DNA of 12,010 bases from Candidatus Segatella intestinihominis. Its GTDB lineage: Bacteria; Bacteroidota; Bacteroidia; Bacteroidales; Bacteroidaceae. Made by a program: the position numbers and the translations under genes. The notes beneath the pieces are model-generated. The model was not told where the DNA came from, searched no databases, and worked only from the letters and a program-made list of their open reading frames with translations. Positions 1 through 6,764 of the stretch are shown here, one piece after another (positions within the stretch are counted from its first letter, which is position 1; the number at the start of each line of letters is the position of its first letter). Where the stretch lies: the NCBI GenBank assembly GCA_900548535.1, contig URLG01000078.1, positions 1 through 12,010 on the forward strand, read 5' to 3'.

Positions 1-70
1 TAAAAGGTGTGCCCACGGCTGCTCGATGGATGGAGCGGCACGGTGGGCACACCTTATATTATATATGTAT
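1..70 (-). terminator. Palindromic GC-rich terminator element, copy 1 (end of left susCD operon)
   Basis: A 52-bp imperfect palindrome (4-55) has perfect 13-bp outer arms, AAGGTGTGCCCAC at 4-16 and its complement at 43-55, and a partly paired inner stem (GCTGCTC with GAGCGGC, one G-U type mismatch). Read on the minus strand it begins 17 nt after the stop codon of the left SusD and is followed by TTTT, as expected for an intrinsic terminator. The 52-bp core is the exact reverse complement of copy 3 at the other end of the window and nearly that of copy 2. On its susD-proximal side (56-70) it also shares an AT-rich lead-in, ATACAT-TATAATATAA, with copy 2. Confidence 0.75.
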
Positions 71-86
71 CTTTGAGGATGGGGGA

Positions 87-1622
87 TTAGCGGTTACCGC
101 CAGCCCACCATACATTCTCTGTGAAGATATACTTACCTGCATCATTACCCTCACCAAATGCTGCTTTCACATTTGGATTAGAAAGAACATCGCTTGAACC
201 GTATGGCAAGCGCAATGGCCAACGATTAGCATTAGCCTGAGTATTCTTAGGGTTGGTCATAGCTACTGGGTAGCTACCATCTACATACTTACAACGACGC
301 ATATCATTGTAGGTCTCCAACTGCTCGTCACGAGTCTGGGCGATATACTTCTGAACCAAGATCTCGCTCAATGGATTAGCAGCAAACTTAGTTGCGGTCT
401 CACCTGCGAGGTAAGCGTCAACGTCAGCTGCGTCAAACTCTGTGTCACCTACAGTAGCATAATCAGCCAAAGAAGCCTTAACTGCAGTCTCGAAGTCAGC
501 CTTAGCATCCTGACCCAAGCGAGCTTTTACCTCGGCAGAAATGAAATAAAGCTCGGCCTTACTCATCAAGTGGCTAGGAATATGAACACCACTGATACCA
601 TTTAAGAACCAGAGTGGGAAGTTGGTGGCATCTGTTGCTTTTGCAGCGTTCTCATCACCTGGTGTCATCAATCCCAATTCTGCTGGAGCACCGAAATAGT
701 CTGCACCATTGTAGTTGTAGATTGCCTCACGAGGATCTTGACGGGCAACCATCAAGTCGTCAACAGTCTTAGAAGATGCTGTATAGCCACGGCTATAGAA
801 GTATGCTGACCATGCGTCAATCTGAGCGTCACCATCAAAGATGTTCAAGTTTGCACCGTCAAAGCCATCTGCTATAGCAGCATTAACCTCAGTGAGAACT
901 TGTGCGTACTGTGCGTTCTTATCTGCTGCACGACCAGACTCATGCAAGAGGTAACGAGCCTTCAAGGCATGAGCAAGGCCACGCCACTTAGCTACGTTTC
1001 CGCCGAAAAGTACATCATAGCTGCCAGCATTCGTCATGCTTCCAGCATTATCGAAGTTGGTAATAGCTGCATCGAGCAATTCGAAGATATGAGTATAGAC
1101 ATCTTCCTGCTTATCAATCTTAGGAGCAGAAACTTTGAATGCCTCTGAGCAAGGAATATCTCCAAAGAGGTCGGTCATAACACCCCAGTTAAAGGCTGCA
1201 AGGACCTGTCCCATACCTTGAATGTCAGACTGACCTGCACTATTGCCGCCCTCATTGCACTTCTCTATCATCTGCTGGATATTATTGAGATTCAGATAAG
1301 TGCCATTCCACTCATTATCAATGGTAGAACTAGCTGCGATCTCATTCACGCTACGCAACTCTGCGTTCTTTGCTTGGTTGTTACCTGTACCCAGCAACTG
1401 CTCTGTATATGAAGATACATACCATGAGAAGTTACCAGTATTTGTAGTAAACACACTGGCAACAATAGCGTCTGTCAATTGGAACTTGGCAGAAACTACG
1501 CTTTGTCCTGGGTGAGCTTCGTCTCTATTGATTCTGTCCATGGTATCCTCAGAGCATGATACTGTCATCATAGATACTGCTGAAATGGCCAGAATACCAA
1601 ATATATTTTTAAATTTCATCAT
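87..1622 (-). CDS. SusD/RagB-family surface lipoprotein (SusD-like_2 type)
   Basis: This 511-residue protein is the nutrient-binding lid of a SusCD outer-membrane transporter and should sit on the cell surface over the SusC barrel encoded just upstream. The N-terminus is a lipoprotein signal peptide: MMKF, a hydrophobic stretch, then lipobox T-V-S-C with the acylated cysteine at residue 23. The body fits the SusD-like_2 group, including an early WYVSSYTEQLLG-type segment, helical tetratricopeptide-like regions, and a C-terminal part with YFISAEVKARLG. Length is normal for the family. The start is one of two adjacent ATGs (1622 or 1619), 58 nt after the SusC stop, which suggests co-transcription and translation on one mRNA. 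The substrate cannot be read from sequence, and no glycoside hydrolase or peptidase gene accompanies it here. The family is clear; the subfamily is my recognition without a profile search. Confidence 0.92.
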   Translation of the reverse strand: MMKFKNIFGILAISAVSMMTVSCSEDTMDRINRDEAHPGQSVVSAKFQLTDAIVASVFTTNTGNFSWYVSSYTEQLLGTGNNQAKNAELRSVNEIAASSTIDNEWNGTYLNLNNIQQMIEKCNEGGNSAGQSDIQGMGQVLAAFNWGVMTDLFGDIPCSEAFKVSAPKIDKQEDVYTHIFELLDAAITNFDNAGSMTNAGSYDVLFGGNVAKWRGLAHALKARYLLHESGRAADKNAQYAQVLTEVNAAIADGFDGANLNIFDGDAQIDAWSAYFYSRGYTASSKTVDDLMVARQDPREAIYNYNGADYFGAPAELGLMTPGDENAAKATDATNFPLWFLNGISGVHIPSHLMSKAELYFISAEVKARLGQDAKADFETAVKASLADYATVGDTEFDAADVDAYLAGETATKFAANPLSEILVQKYIAQTRDEQLETYNDMRRCKYVDGSYPVAMTNPKNTQANANRWPLRLPYGSSDVLSNPNVKAAFGEGNDAGKYIFTENVWWAGGNR

Positions 1623-1680
1623 TGTCTTATCTATTATTTTATTTGATACTTTAATGATTTCGGGAGTGAATGCTCAGAGA

Positions 1681-4600
1681 TTAGAAGTTAATCTTGAAAC
1701 CACCACCGAAGCTAGAAGTATTAGGCAAAGAGAAGCGCTCGAAGCAACCACTCATGTTACCATTACCCTGAGAACTCTCTGGATCAAGATCCTTCATCTT
1801 AGACCAAAGGAGCACGTTGCGTGCGAAAGCATATACAGAGATGTCCAAACGACCCAACTTAGGCAACTGATAGTTCAAGGTAACGTCACGGAGTTTCAAG
1901 AAGCTACGATCGAAGATACCAGCCTCAGTTACATTATTGTAAGCCATCCAATAATCCTGCTTGCTAACTTCCACCTTGTTAGGTTCACCTGTTGCGATAT
2001 CAATACCCTCAGCTACCATAGTACCCTCGTGATATGGCAAAGACTCCTTGGTTGCACCGAAGTAATTCATGGTCAAGATGGTACCATTGTACATCTTGCC
2101 ACCCTTCTGCCAATCCATTGTTGCAGTCAAGGTCAACTTCTTCCAACGAGCCTTCAAGTTGAAGCCCATATTGAAGTCTGGCGTACACTCACCCAAGTTC
2201 TGGCTACCTGCTGTACCGATAGGAAGACCATCCTGGAGTAAAAGTCTGCCCTGCTCATCACGCTGGAAAGCTACACCATAGATGTTAGGATAAGTAAAAC
2301 CAGCCTGAGCACGAATCTGTGGCTCTACGAAACCACCCAGCATGATGCTCTCTACACCATCAGCCAAGGACTTAACCTTGTTGTTCAAGTGTGTATAGTT
2401 AACGCCTAAGTCCAAATCCCAATCCTTGGTCTGGATGATGCTTGCGTTGATAGCAAACTCGTGTGACCAAGTAGTCATCTCACCAGCGTTAGTGCGGAGG
2501 TACTGATAACCAGTAGAACCTGCTGTAGGTACATCGAAGATCTGGTCCTTGATGTCCTGGTAGCTAGCTGTATACTCCAAGCGGATGCGGTTGTCGAAGA
2601 AGTTCAAGTCGGCACCAAACTCCCAGTTTACAGTGTTCTGTGGCTTCAAGTTAGGGTCATACTTCACATAGTGTGGAGCATAAGCGCTCACACCGTTCAT
2701 TGGATAGCTGATAGGAGTAAACTGATACATACCGCTACCGTATACTGGTACAGTATAGTAGTTAGCATAGTAGTGACCAGCCTGACCTACCTGAGCGAAA
2801 GATGCACGAAGCTTACCATAAGAGAGGATGTGATTACCCTTCAAAGCAGGAAGCTCAGTGAAGATCCAACCGAGTGATACAGATGGATAGAAGAAGCTAC
2901 GATTGCCACGTGGCATGGTAGAAACGATATCGTTACGACCAGTTACCGTCAAGTAAACCTGGTTAGCGTAGCTCAAAGACAACTGACCGAAGAAACCTAC
3001 GGTACGCTCCTGAGACTTGTACTCTGATGTGTAAGCCTTTACGGTAGTGTTAGTTATTGTTGGCTGACCATAAAACAAAAGGTTTGTTCCATCATAATCC
3101 CAACTGCGGCTATAGTCGTGATTGAACTCTGAACCGAGCATTGCACCGAAGTCCCACTCCTGGTTAGCACCCCACTTAGCTGTGAAGTTGGCAGTGAAGA
3201 GGTTGTTGAAGATGTTGCGCTGAACACCATAGTTTTCTACCTCACCCTTGTTGTTGTATGCAGAACCTATTTCTGCAATAGTAGCATTGTCTGTAGTATA
3301 TACATCAAGACCTGCCTGCTCACGGATAACGAGGTTATAACGCTCCTTGTCCCAGTTGAAGTTAGGACGATACTCTACGTAAGCATTACCAAACACACGG
3401 TTGGTGTGCTGACGGAACTCATCATTGTCTGCCCACCAGTATGGGTTGTTGAATGATGTAGAACGGAACAATACCTGAGATGTAGGGTCTCCAGGAACAT
3501 TGTATGGAGTGCCCTTCAAGTTGTATTCAGCAGGTGCAGAGTATACCACGTTGATGATACCACTGTTAGCACCAGGAGCTGATGTAATCTTGGTAGAACT
3601 GTAGTTAGCAGAGAAACCAGTCTTCCACTCCTTGCTAATCTCGAAGTCTACGGCACCACGAGCTGTGGTACGCATCATTCCTGTAGAAGGAATGATACCC
3701 TTCTGATATGTATCACCGATACCAAAAGAATAAGCCAAGTTGCCATTCTTCTGAGAAATACCGAAGTTAGAGTTCTGGGTGAAACCAGTATTGAAGAAAT
3801 CACCTACGTTGTCATAAACCTGAGGTGTTGTCCAACCATCAAGACCTGCTGATGCATACTTAGGATTATAATACATACCCTCATGCTTGCCAAACTGCTG
3901 AGTCCACTCGTTGTCAGTGTTTCCACCGTATTTAGCATCGTTAGCCAAGTCTGAAATCTTAGGTCCCCAGCTCATAGAAGAAGATGGGTTGTAAGCATTT
4001 ACGCCATTACCCTGCGCATAAACTGTCTGGCGATCAAACTTCTTGCTCACGGTCTGAGCACTCAAGTCAGTAGAGAATGTAATCTGTGGGCGACCACCGT
4101 TAGCCTTACCACGCTTTGTGGTGATGATGATCACACCATTAGAAGCACGGATACCATAGAGGGCAGAAGCAGCCTGACCCTTCAATACGTCAATGCTCTC
4201 AATATCCTCTGGGTTGATATCGATAGAACGGTTAGCCATATCGGCACCTGTTACAGAAGCTTGTGTATCATAATCGGCAGAAGAAGCAATAGGCATACCA
4301 TCTACAACGTAGAGAGGAGTATTGTCGCCTGAGAATGAACGGGCACCACGGATGACAATCTGAGAAGATGCACCAGGAGCACCAGAAGACTGACGGATAT
4401 CAACACCGGTCAACTTACCCTGCATAGCGCTAGCCAAAGAGCTAGTACCTGCGGTGTTCAGATCTTCAGCACCCAGCTTCTGAGAAGCATAACCCAAGGC
4501 TTTCTTATCACGAGAAATACCCATAGCGGTTACTACGACCTCGTCGAGGGTCTTGTCATCGGCATCCAATACAATCTTCATCTTCTTGTCTGCCTTTACA

Positions 4601-4842
4601 GACTTTGGAACCATACCGAGGTATGTGATTTCCAACTTAGCTCCGGCTGGAGCATTCAATGAGAAGTTACCATCTACGTCGGTAACAGTACCGGTATTAG
4701 TGCCAGCAACCTTGATGGATGCGCCGATAACTGGGCTTCCATCTTCAGAAGAGGTGATAGTACCGGAAACTTGAGTTTGTGCCAGTGCCATTCCCAGACT
4801 GAGGAAAAGGCAGGCGATAAACGTCATGAGTCTTTTTTCCAT
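1681..4842 (-). CDS. SusC/RagA-family TonB-linked outer membrane transporter (left, predicted OFF)
   Basis: A 1053-residue TonB-dependent importer. In order: Sec signal peptide (residues 1-21, ending MALA before Q22); carboxypeptidase-D-regulatory-like domain (about 25-97, with GTVTDVDGNFSL); TonB-box-like LDEVVVTAMG (99-108); plug domain (about 112-245, with IRGARSF, PLYVVDGMPI and NGVIIITTKRGK); then a C-terminal 22-strand-type beta barrel ending in aromatic KINF. These are hallmark SusC features and the length is usual. I chose the start at 4842 because it opens directly on the signal peptide after A/G-rich AGAGAGATTT. The reading frame stays open upstream to 4947, but that would bury the signal peptide. 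The first 34 codons and two bases of codon 35 are identical to those of the right SusC and lie in the inverted repeat; after that the genes diverge. I see no TAnnTTTG promoter facing this gene in the present orientation. Confidence 0.95.
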   Translation of the reverse strand: MEKRLMTFIACLFLSLGMALAQTQVSGTITSSEDGSPVIGASIKVAGTNTGTVTDVDGNFSLNAPAGAKLEITYLGMVPKSVKADKKMKIVLDADDKTLDEVVVTAMGISRDKKALGYASQKLGAEDLNTAGTSSLASAMQGKLTGVDIRQSSGAPGASSQIVIRGARSFSGDNTPLYVVDGMPIASSADYDTQASVTGADMANRSIDINPEDIESIDVLKGQAASALYGIRASNGVIIITTKRGKANGGRPQITFSTDLSAQTVSKKFDRQTVYAQGNGVNAYNPSSSMSWGPKISDLANDAKYGGNTDNEWTQQFGKHEGMYYNPKYASAGLDGWTTPQVYDNVGDFFNTGFTQNSNFGISQKNGNLAYSFGIGDTYQKGIIPSTGMMRTTARGAVDFEISKEWKTGFSANYSSTKITSAPGANSGIINVVYSAPAEYNLKGTPYNVPGDPTSQVLFRSTSFNNPYWWADNDEFRQHTNRVFGNAYVEYRPNFNWDKERYNLVIREQAGLDVYTTDNATIAEIGSAYNNKGEVENYGVQRNIFNNLFTANFTAKWGANQEWDFGAMLGSEFNHDYSRSWDYDGTNLLFYGQPTITNTTVKAYTSEYKSQERTVGFFGQLSLSYANQVYLTVTGRNDIVSTMPRGNRSFFYPSVSLGWIFTELPALKGNHILSYGKLRASFAQVGQAGHYYANYYTVPVYGSGMYQFTPISYPMNGVSAYAPHYVKYDPNLKPQNTVNWEFGADLNFFDNRIRLEYTASYQDIKDQIFDVPTAGSTGYQYLRTNAGEMTTWSHEFAINASIIQTKDWDLDLGVNYTHLNNKVKSLADGVESIMLGGFVEPQIRAQAGFTYPNIYGVAFQRDEQGRLLLQDGLPIGTAGSQNLGECTPDFNMGFNLKARWKKLTLTATMDWQKGGKMYNGTILTMNYFGATKESLPYHEGTMVAEGIDIATGEPNKVEVSKQDYWMAYNNVTEAGIFDRSFLKLRDVTLNYQLPKLGRLDISVYAFARNVLLWSKMKDLDPESSQGNGNMSGCFERFSLPNTSSFGGGFKINF

Positions 4843-4964
4843 AAATCTCTCTCTTTTTTTAATAAATGAATGTATAATGTTTATTATTTCTTTCTCTACA
4901 TTTGCTTTCCGCCCTCTCATACCTAAGTGGGCAGTTACATTCTCCACCTCTTGCCCCGAGGTGG
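4739..4964 (-). repeat. 226-bp perfect inverted repeat, left arm
   Basis: This block is the exact reverse complement of 6643-6868 by direct reading, without gap or substitution. It covers the recombination-site palindrome, about 100 bp of untranslated leader, and the first 34 codons of SusC (signal peptide plus QTQVSGTITSSED). Similarity drops abruptly at both edges. On the outer side the next codons read GGA-AGC here and GGT-ACA in the other arm. On the inner side the sequences differ from the base next to CCACCTC. Identity that includes synonymous sites implies recent or continuing exchange between the arms. Confidence 0.97.
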
Positions 4965-4968
4965 AGAA
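4940..4968. other. Predicted tyrosine-recombinase crossover site, left
   Basis: Two inverted 10-bp half-sites, TCTCCACCTC (4941-4950) and GAGGTGGAGA (4958-4967), flank the 7-nt asymmetric spacer TTGCCCC. One more complementary pair lies outside them. Inverted half-sites around a 6-8 nt overlap are the normal architecture of core sites for Cre/Xer-like recombinases. The site sits exactly at the inner edge of the 226-bp repeat. The spacer reads GGGGCAA in the direction of susC at both sites, so the two sites point in opposite directions and recombination would invert, not delete, the DNA between them. Confidence 0.75.
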
Positions 4969-5002
4969 ATACTAAGAAATTCACAAGAAAAAATGCTCCA
5001 TG

Positions 5003-5036
5003 TTTACAAATTATACCCTAGGGTATTATACCTTTG
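5003..5036 (+). promoter_or_regulatory. Probable recombinase promoter with embedded palindromic operator
   Basis: TACCTTTG at 5029-5036 matches the Bacteroidota -7 element TAnnTTTG. The -33 side is weak: GTTTAC near 5002-5007 instead of TTTG. The spacer contains the perfect 14-bp palindrome ATACCCTAGGGTAT (5013-5026), which lies exactly where a bound regulator would block polymerase. The -7 box ends about 39 nt before the recombinase ATG, and the leader is AT-rich. Confidence 0.55.
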
Positions 5037-5075
5037 GATATAATTTTTAGGTTTAATTTTTAATAAAAAACAATT

Positions 5076-6026
5076 ATGGCATACTTTAAGTTAGAATTTA
5101 GTTGGAGTAAAGAACAGAAGAAGCAGACCCTGCACACGGATGAGATGAAGGGATGGGAATGGGTGAAGCAGGAGGTGGAGCGAGTAAGAGAGATGGGGAG
5201 ATACAAGACGGCGAGCAATTACCTGGCGGCAGCCCGCTCCTGGATGCGATTTCTGGGCAGGGAAGACTGGCTGTTTTCCGAGATGACTGCCGATAAAGTG
5301 ACTGCCTATCAGCGATGGCTCTCTGAACAAGACATCTGTCTGAACACCATCTCGGCATATATGAGGGCGCTTCGAGTGATGTATCATCGGATGATGGGGA
5401 CAGACGATAATCCTTTTGCCCAAGTATTTACAGGACGAGCGAAGACTCGAAAGCGCAGCCTCTCGCCCGATGACATCCAGCAGCTCCATGCCCTGGAGTT
5501 GCCCCACGGCTCCCAGCTAGCCTTGGCACGCGACATCTTCCTCTTCAGTTTCTATGCCATGGGCATGCCCTTTGTGGACATAGCTTATCTCAAGAAGCAG
5601 CAGTTGAGAGATGGCTATATCCATTATGCTCGCCATAAGACGGGACAACGCATCCAGGTGGCCCTCTTGCCCTGTATGCTCCGCATCATCGAGCGATACC
5701 AAGAGGATGATTCTGACTATGTGTTTCCGATTCTTATGGCTGATACTCCCCAGCGGCTGCATCATCTATACAACTGCCGACTGCGCCAATACAACTATTC
5801 CTTGCGACGCCTGGAGCAGCTTCTCCCCAATCCCAGCCATCTCTCCTCCTATGTGGTGCGCCACTCTTGGGCAAGCATAGCCTATCAGCACCACCTCGAC
5901 ATCTCGCTCATCGGCAAGGCGCTGGGGCATACCAAGACTTCCACCACCTTATTATATATAAGGAGCCTAGCTGACCCCGACCTAGCCGAGGCTAATCTGG
6001 GGATGATAACGGAACTGGGCCTATAG
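5076..6026 (+). CDS. Tyrosine-type site-specific recombinase (DNA invertase-like)
   Basis: A 316-residue integrase-family protein. The N-terminal SAM-like core-binding domain covers about residues 25-110 (YKTASNYLAAARSWMRFLG). The catalytic domain follows, with the beta-hairpin lysine in ARHKTGQ (K188), YVVRHSWAS with Arg262-His263, LGH (His285), and the nucleophile in TTLLYI (Tyr294). The usual first catalytic arginine is not obvious: the matching segment is AMGMPFVDIAYL, as in many Bacteroidota recombinases and in line with the known loss of Arg I in the CTnDOT integrase. It lies between two inverted crossover-like sites, so its likely job is to invert the segment that encodes it, not to integrate an element. 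Codons end in C or G more often than in the neighbouring sus genes, which hints at separate ancestry. The start follows AAAAAACAATT, a normal A-rich leader for this phylum. No excisionase gene is visible. Confidence 0.93.
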   Translation: MAYFKLEFSWSKEQKKQTLHTDEMKGWEWVKQEVERVREMGRYKTASNYLAAARSWMRFLGREDWLFSEMTADKVTAYQRWLSEQDICLNTISAYMRALRVMYHRMMGTDDNPFAQVFTGRAKTRKRSLSPDDIQQLHALELPHGSQLALARDIFLFSFYAMGMPFVDIAYLKKQQLRDGYIHYARHKTGQRIQVALLPCMLRIIERYQEDDSDYVFPILMADTPQRLHHLYNCRLRQYNYSLRRLEQLLPNPSHLSSYVVRHSWASIAYQHHLDISLIGKALGHTKTSTTLLYIRSLADPDLAEANLGMITELGL

Positions 6027-6042
6027 AAATGGATAAAAATAT

Positions 6043-6168
6043 GGGACAAATTGAATTTGTCCCGTCCCAGTGTCCCAGGCGATATAATATGCTATATTTT
6101 AGGCTGTTATGTTCCTTGGGACAAACTTTTGGGACAAATTCAATTTGTCCCATATATTTTTTTGTCCC
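6043..6168. repeat. Cluster of eight GGGAC/GTCCC motifs with two 21-bp palindromes
   Basis: Two perfect palindromes, each GGGACAAATT, one central base, then AATTTGTCCC, lie at 6043-6063 (central G) and 6131-6151 (central C), so they are inverted copies of each other. Further GTCCC or GGGAC units occur at 6064, 6072, 6118 and 6164, giving eight within 126 bp. Another GTCCC at 6637-6641 abuts the right crossover site. This density suggests protein-binding sites; the identity of the binder is unknown. Confidence 0.85.
6130..6163 (+). terminator. Probable intrinsic terminator of the recombinase gene
   Basis: The second GGGACAAATT palindrome can form a 9-10 bp stem with a tiny loop and is followed by ATATA and seven T residues (6157-6163). 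It sits about 100 nt after the recombinase stop. It would keep recombinase transcription from reading into the right susC, so that susC depends on the promoter at 6525-6555. Confidence 0.6.
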
Positions 6169-6229
6169 GCAATTTCCCACAAGAGGCATTCATTTCGTAT
6201 AGGAAGTCTATGAGTAGCTACCCGCAAAA

Positions 6230-6296
6230 CATAGTTTTCTACCCCACAAAACTATGAGTTACGAGTGTTAAAACTATGAGTTAGTTTTTTTAACAC
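6230..6296. repeat. AAAACTATGAGTTA direct repeat and nested hairpins
   Basis: AAAACTATGAGTTA occurs at 6248-6261 and again at 6270-6283, exactly 22 bp apart. The first copy also pairs with CATAGTTTT at 6230-6238 (9-bp arms, 9-nt loop). The second copy lies inside a hairpin of GTGTTAAAA (6265-6273) and TTTTAACAC (6288-6296). This could be a binding-site array, or the last hairpin could be a backup terminator. Confidence 0.7.
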
Positions 6297-6312
6297 TTTC
6301 TTATGCTGAGAC

Positions 6313-6367
6313 AAAACTCCTTCGAAAAATGTGAGAATTAGGTCTAAAACTCCTTAGGAAAATGTGA
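6313..6367. repeat. 22-bp direct repeat at 33-bp spacing
   Basis: Two copies of a 22-bp unit beginning AAAACTCCTT and ending AAAATGTGA lie at 6313-6334 and 6346-6367 and differ at only two positions. The start-to-start distance of 33 bp is close to three helical turns, so a protein on each copy would face the same side of the DNA. Confidence 0.8.
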
Positions 6368-6524
6368 TTTCTATAGGGCAGATAAGCAAATCTATTAAAT
6401 TCTATCGAGCGGCAGTTTGCAACACAACTTCCGCTTTTTTCTTACCATTTAATAGCGAAAACGCATAAAAAACGGATATTTTCTACAAAATATAGGGTAA
6501 AATGCAATTTTTCTTGAAAAAAGT

Positions 6525-6555
6525 TTGGAGAAATCCTAAATAATGCTTAATTTTG
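6525..6555 (+). promoter_or_regulatory. Invertible Bacteroidota promoter facing right susC
   Basis: TTG (6525-6527, within GTTTGG), then a 20-nt spacer, then TAATTTTG (6548-6555). This matches the Bacteroidota sigma consensus TTG-N19-21-TAnnTTTG. Transcription should begin near 6562, about 200 nt before the susC ATG and inside the invertible segment, so the transcript crosses the recombination site. It is the only full-consensus outward promoter I find in the central region. Confidence 0.8.
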
Positions 6556-6561
6556 CACCCG

Positions 6562-6764
6562 ATTAAAAATATTTTAAAAAATTAGCGAAGTTTTAGACGC
6601 TCCTATATATATAATAAGGTATGGCACGGAGCGCCTGTCCCACCACCTCGGGGCAAGAGGTGGAGAATGTAACTGCCCACTTAGGTATGAGAGGGCGGAA
6701 AGCAAATGTAGAGAAAGAAATAATAAACATTATACATTCATTTATTAAAAAAAGAGAGAGATTT
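6562..6764 (+). promoter_or_regulatory. Long structured 5' leader of right susC
   Basis: The predicted leader of about 200 nt contains a weak CGCTCC/GGAGCG pairing (6599-6604 with 6627-6632) and the crossover-site hairpin CCACCTC-GGGGCAA-GAGGTGG (6643-6663), which would fold as a strong RNA stem-loop. From 6643 on, the leader is shared with the left operon. It ends in the purine-rich AAAGAGAGAGATTT before the ATG. The transcript start is inferred from the promoter, not observed. Confidence 0.5.
6641..6665. other. Predicted tyrosine-recombinase crossover site, right
   Basis: CCACCTC (6643-6649), spacer GGGGCAA (6650-6656), GAGGTGG (6657-6663). The outer half-site continues AGAATG exactly as in the left site. 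The inner half-site is weaker: the pairing breaks one base beyond CCACCTC, where the left site keeps TCT. The shared outer half and spacer with differing inner halves are what two partner sites flanking an invertible segment should show. Confidence 0.75.

Larger units (their letters stand above)
6027..6642. other. Non-coding region between recombinase and right crossover site
   Basis: I see no credible gene in these 616 bp; the open frames here are short and stop often. It holds, in order: a GGGAC/GTCCC palindrome cluster with a terminator-like hairpin (6043-6168); an inverted and direct repeat group around AAAACTATG (6230-6296); a 22-bp near-identical direct repeat (6313-6367); an AT-rich stretch without clear elements (about 6368-6520); the promoter facing susC (6525-6555); and a small inverted pair CGCTCC/GGAGCG (6599-6604 and 6627-6632) just before the crossover site. 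Confidence 0.85.
4951..6656. other. Predicted invertible segment carrying recombinase and promoter
   Basis: About 1.7 kb lies between the two putative crossover spacers (4951-4957 and 6650-6656). It holds the tyrosine recombinase gene, non-coding repeat arrays, and one outward promoter (6525-6555). In the orientation read here that promoter faces the right SusC gene. After inversion it would face the left SusC gene, and the promoterless side (4965-5075) would sit upstream of the right one. The order of parts and the repeats are visible; that inversion occurs is inference. Confidence 0.75.

Noticed and set aside
1..55. Terminal palindromes as integron attC sites or insertion-sequence ends
   Set aside because: No attC core motif, no transposase gene, and the positions directly after stop codons fit terminators better.
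1528..2241. Plus-strand open frame of 237 codons
   Set aside because: It lies antisense to susD and susC with composition expected of a shadow frame and no recognisable family.
5008..5020. Minus-strand TATAATTTG near 4999-5017 as a promoter for the left susC
   Set aside because: Spacing inside the -7 element is off by one base from TAnnTTTG, and no TTG lies 19-21 nt upstream.
5076..6026. Recombinase as the integrase of a prophage or integrative element
   Set aside because: No cargo, excisionase, mobilization genes or direct attachment repeats are visible, and the gene sits centrally between inverted sites, which fits an invertase.
6043..6367. Repeat clusters as a CRISPR array
   Set aside because: The repeats are short and irregular, have no uniform spacers, and no cas genes are present.
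6599..6632. Segment with TATAATAAGGT and GGCACGGAGC as a degenerate fourth copy of the palindromic element
   Set aside because: It resembles parts of the element only loosely, in mixed orientation, and lacks the 13-bp arms.
6621..6764. Upstream in-frame ATG that would extend the right SusC by 48 residues (and likewise 4947 for the left SusC)
   Set aside because: The extension would be translated from the recombination site and leader and would bury a clear signal peptide. The first residues also differ between the two orientations.
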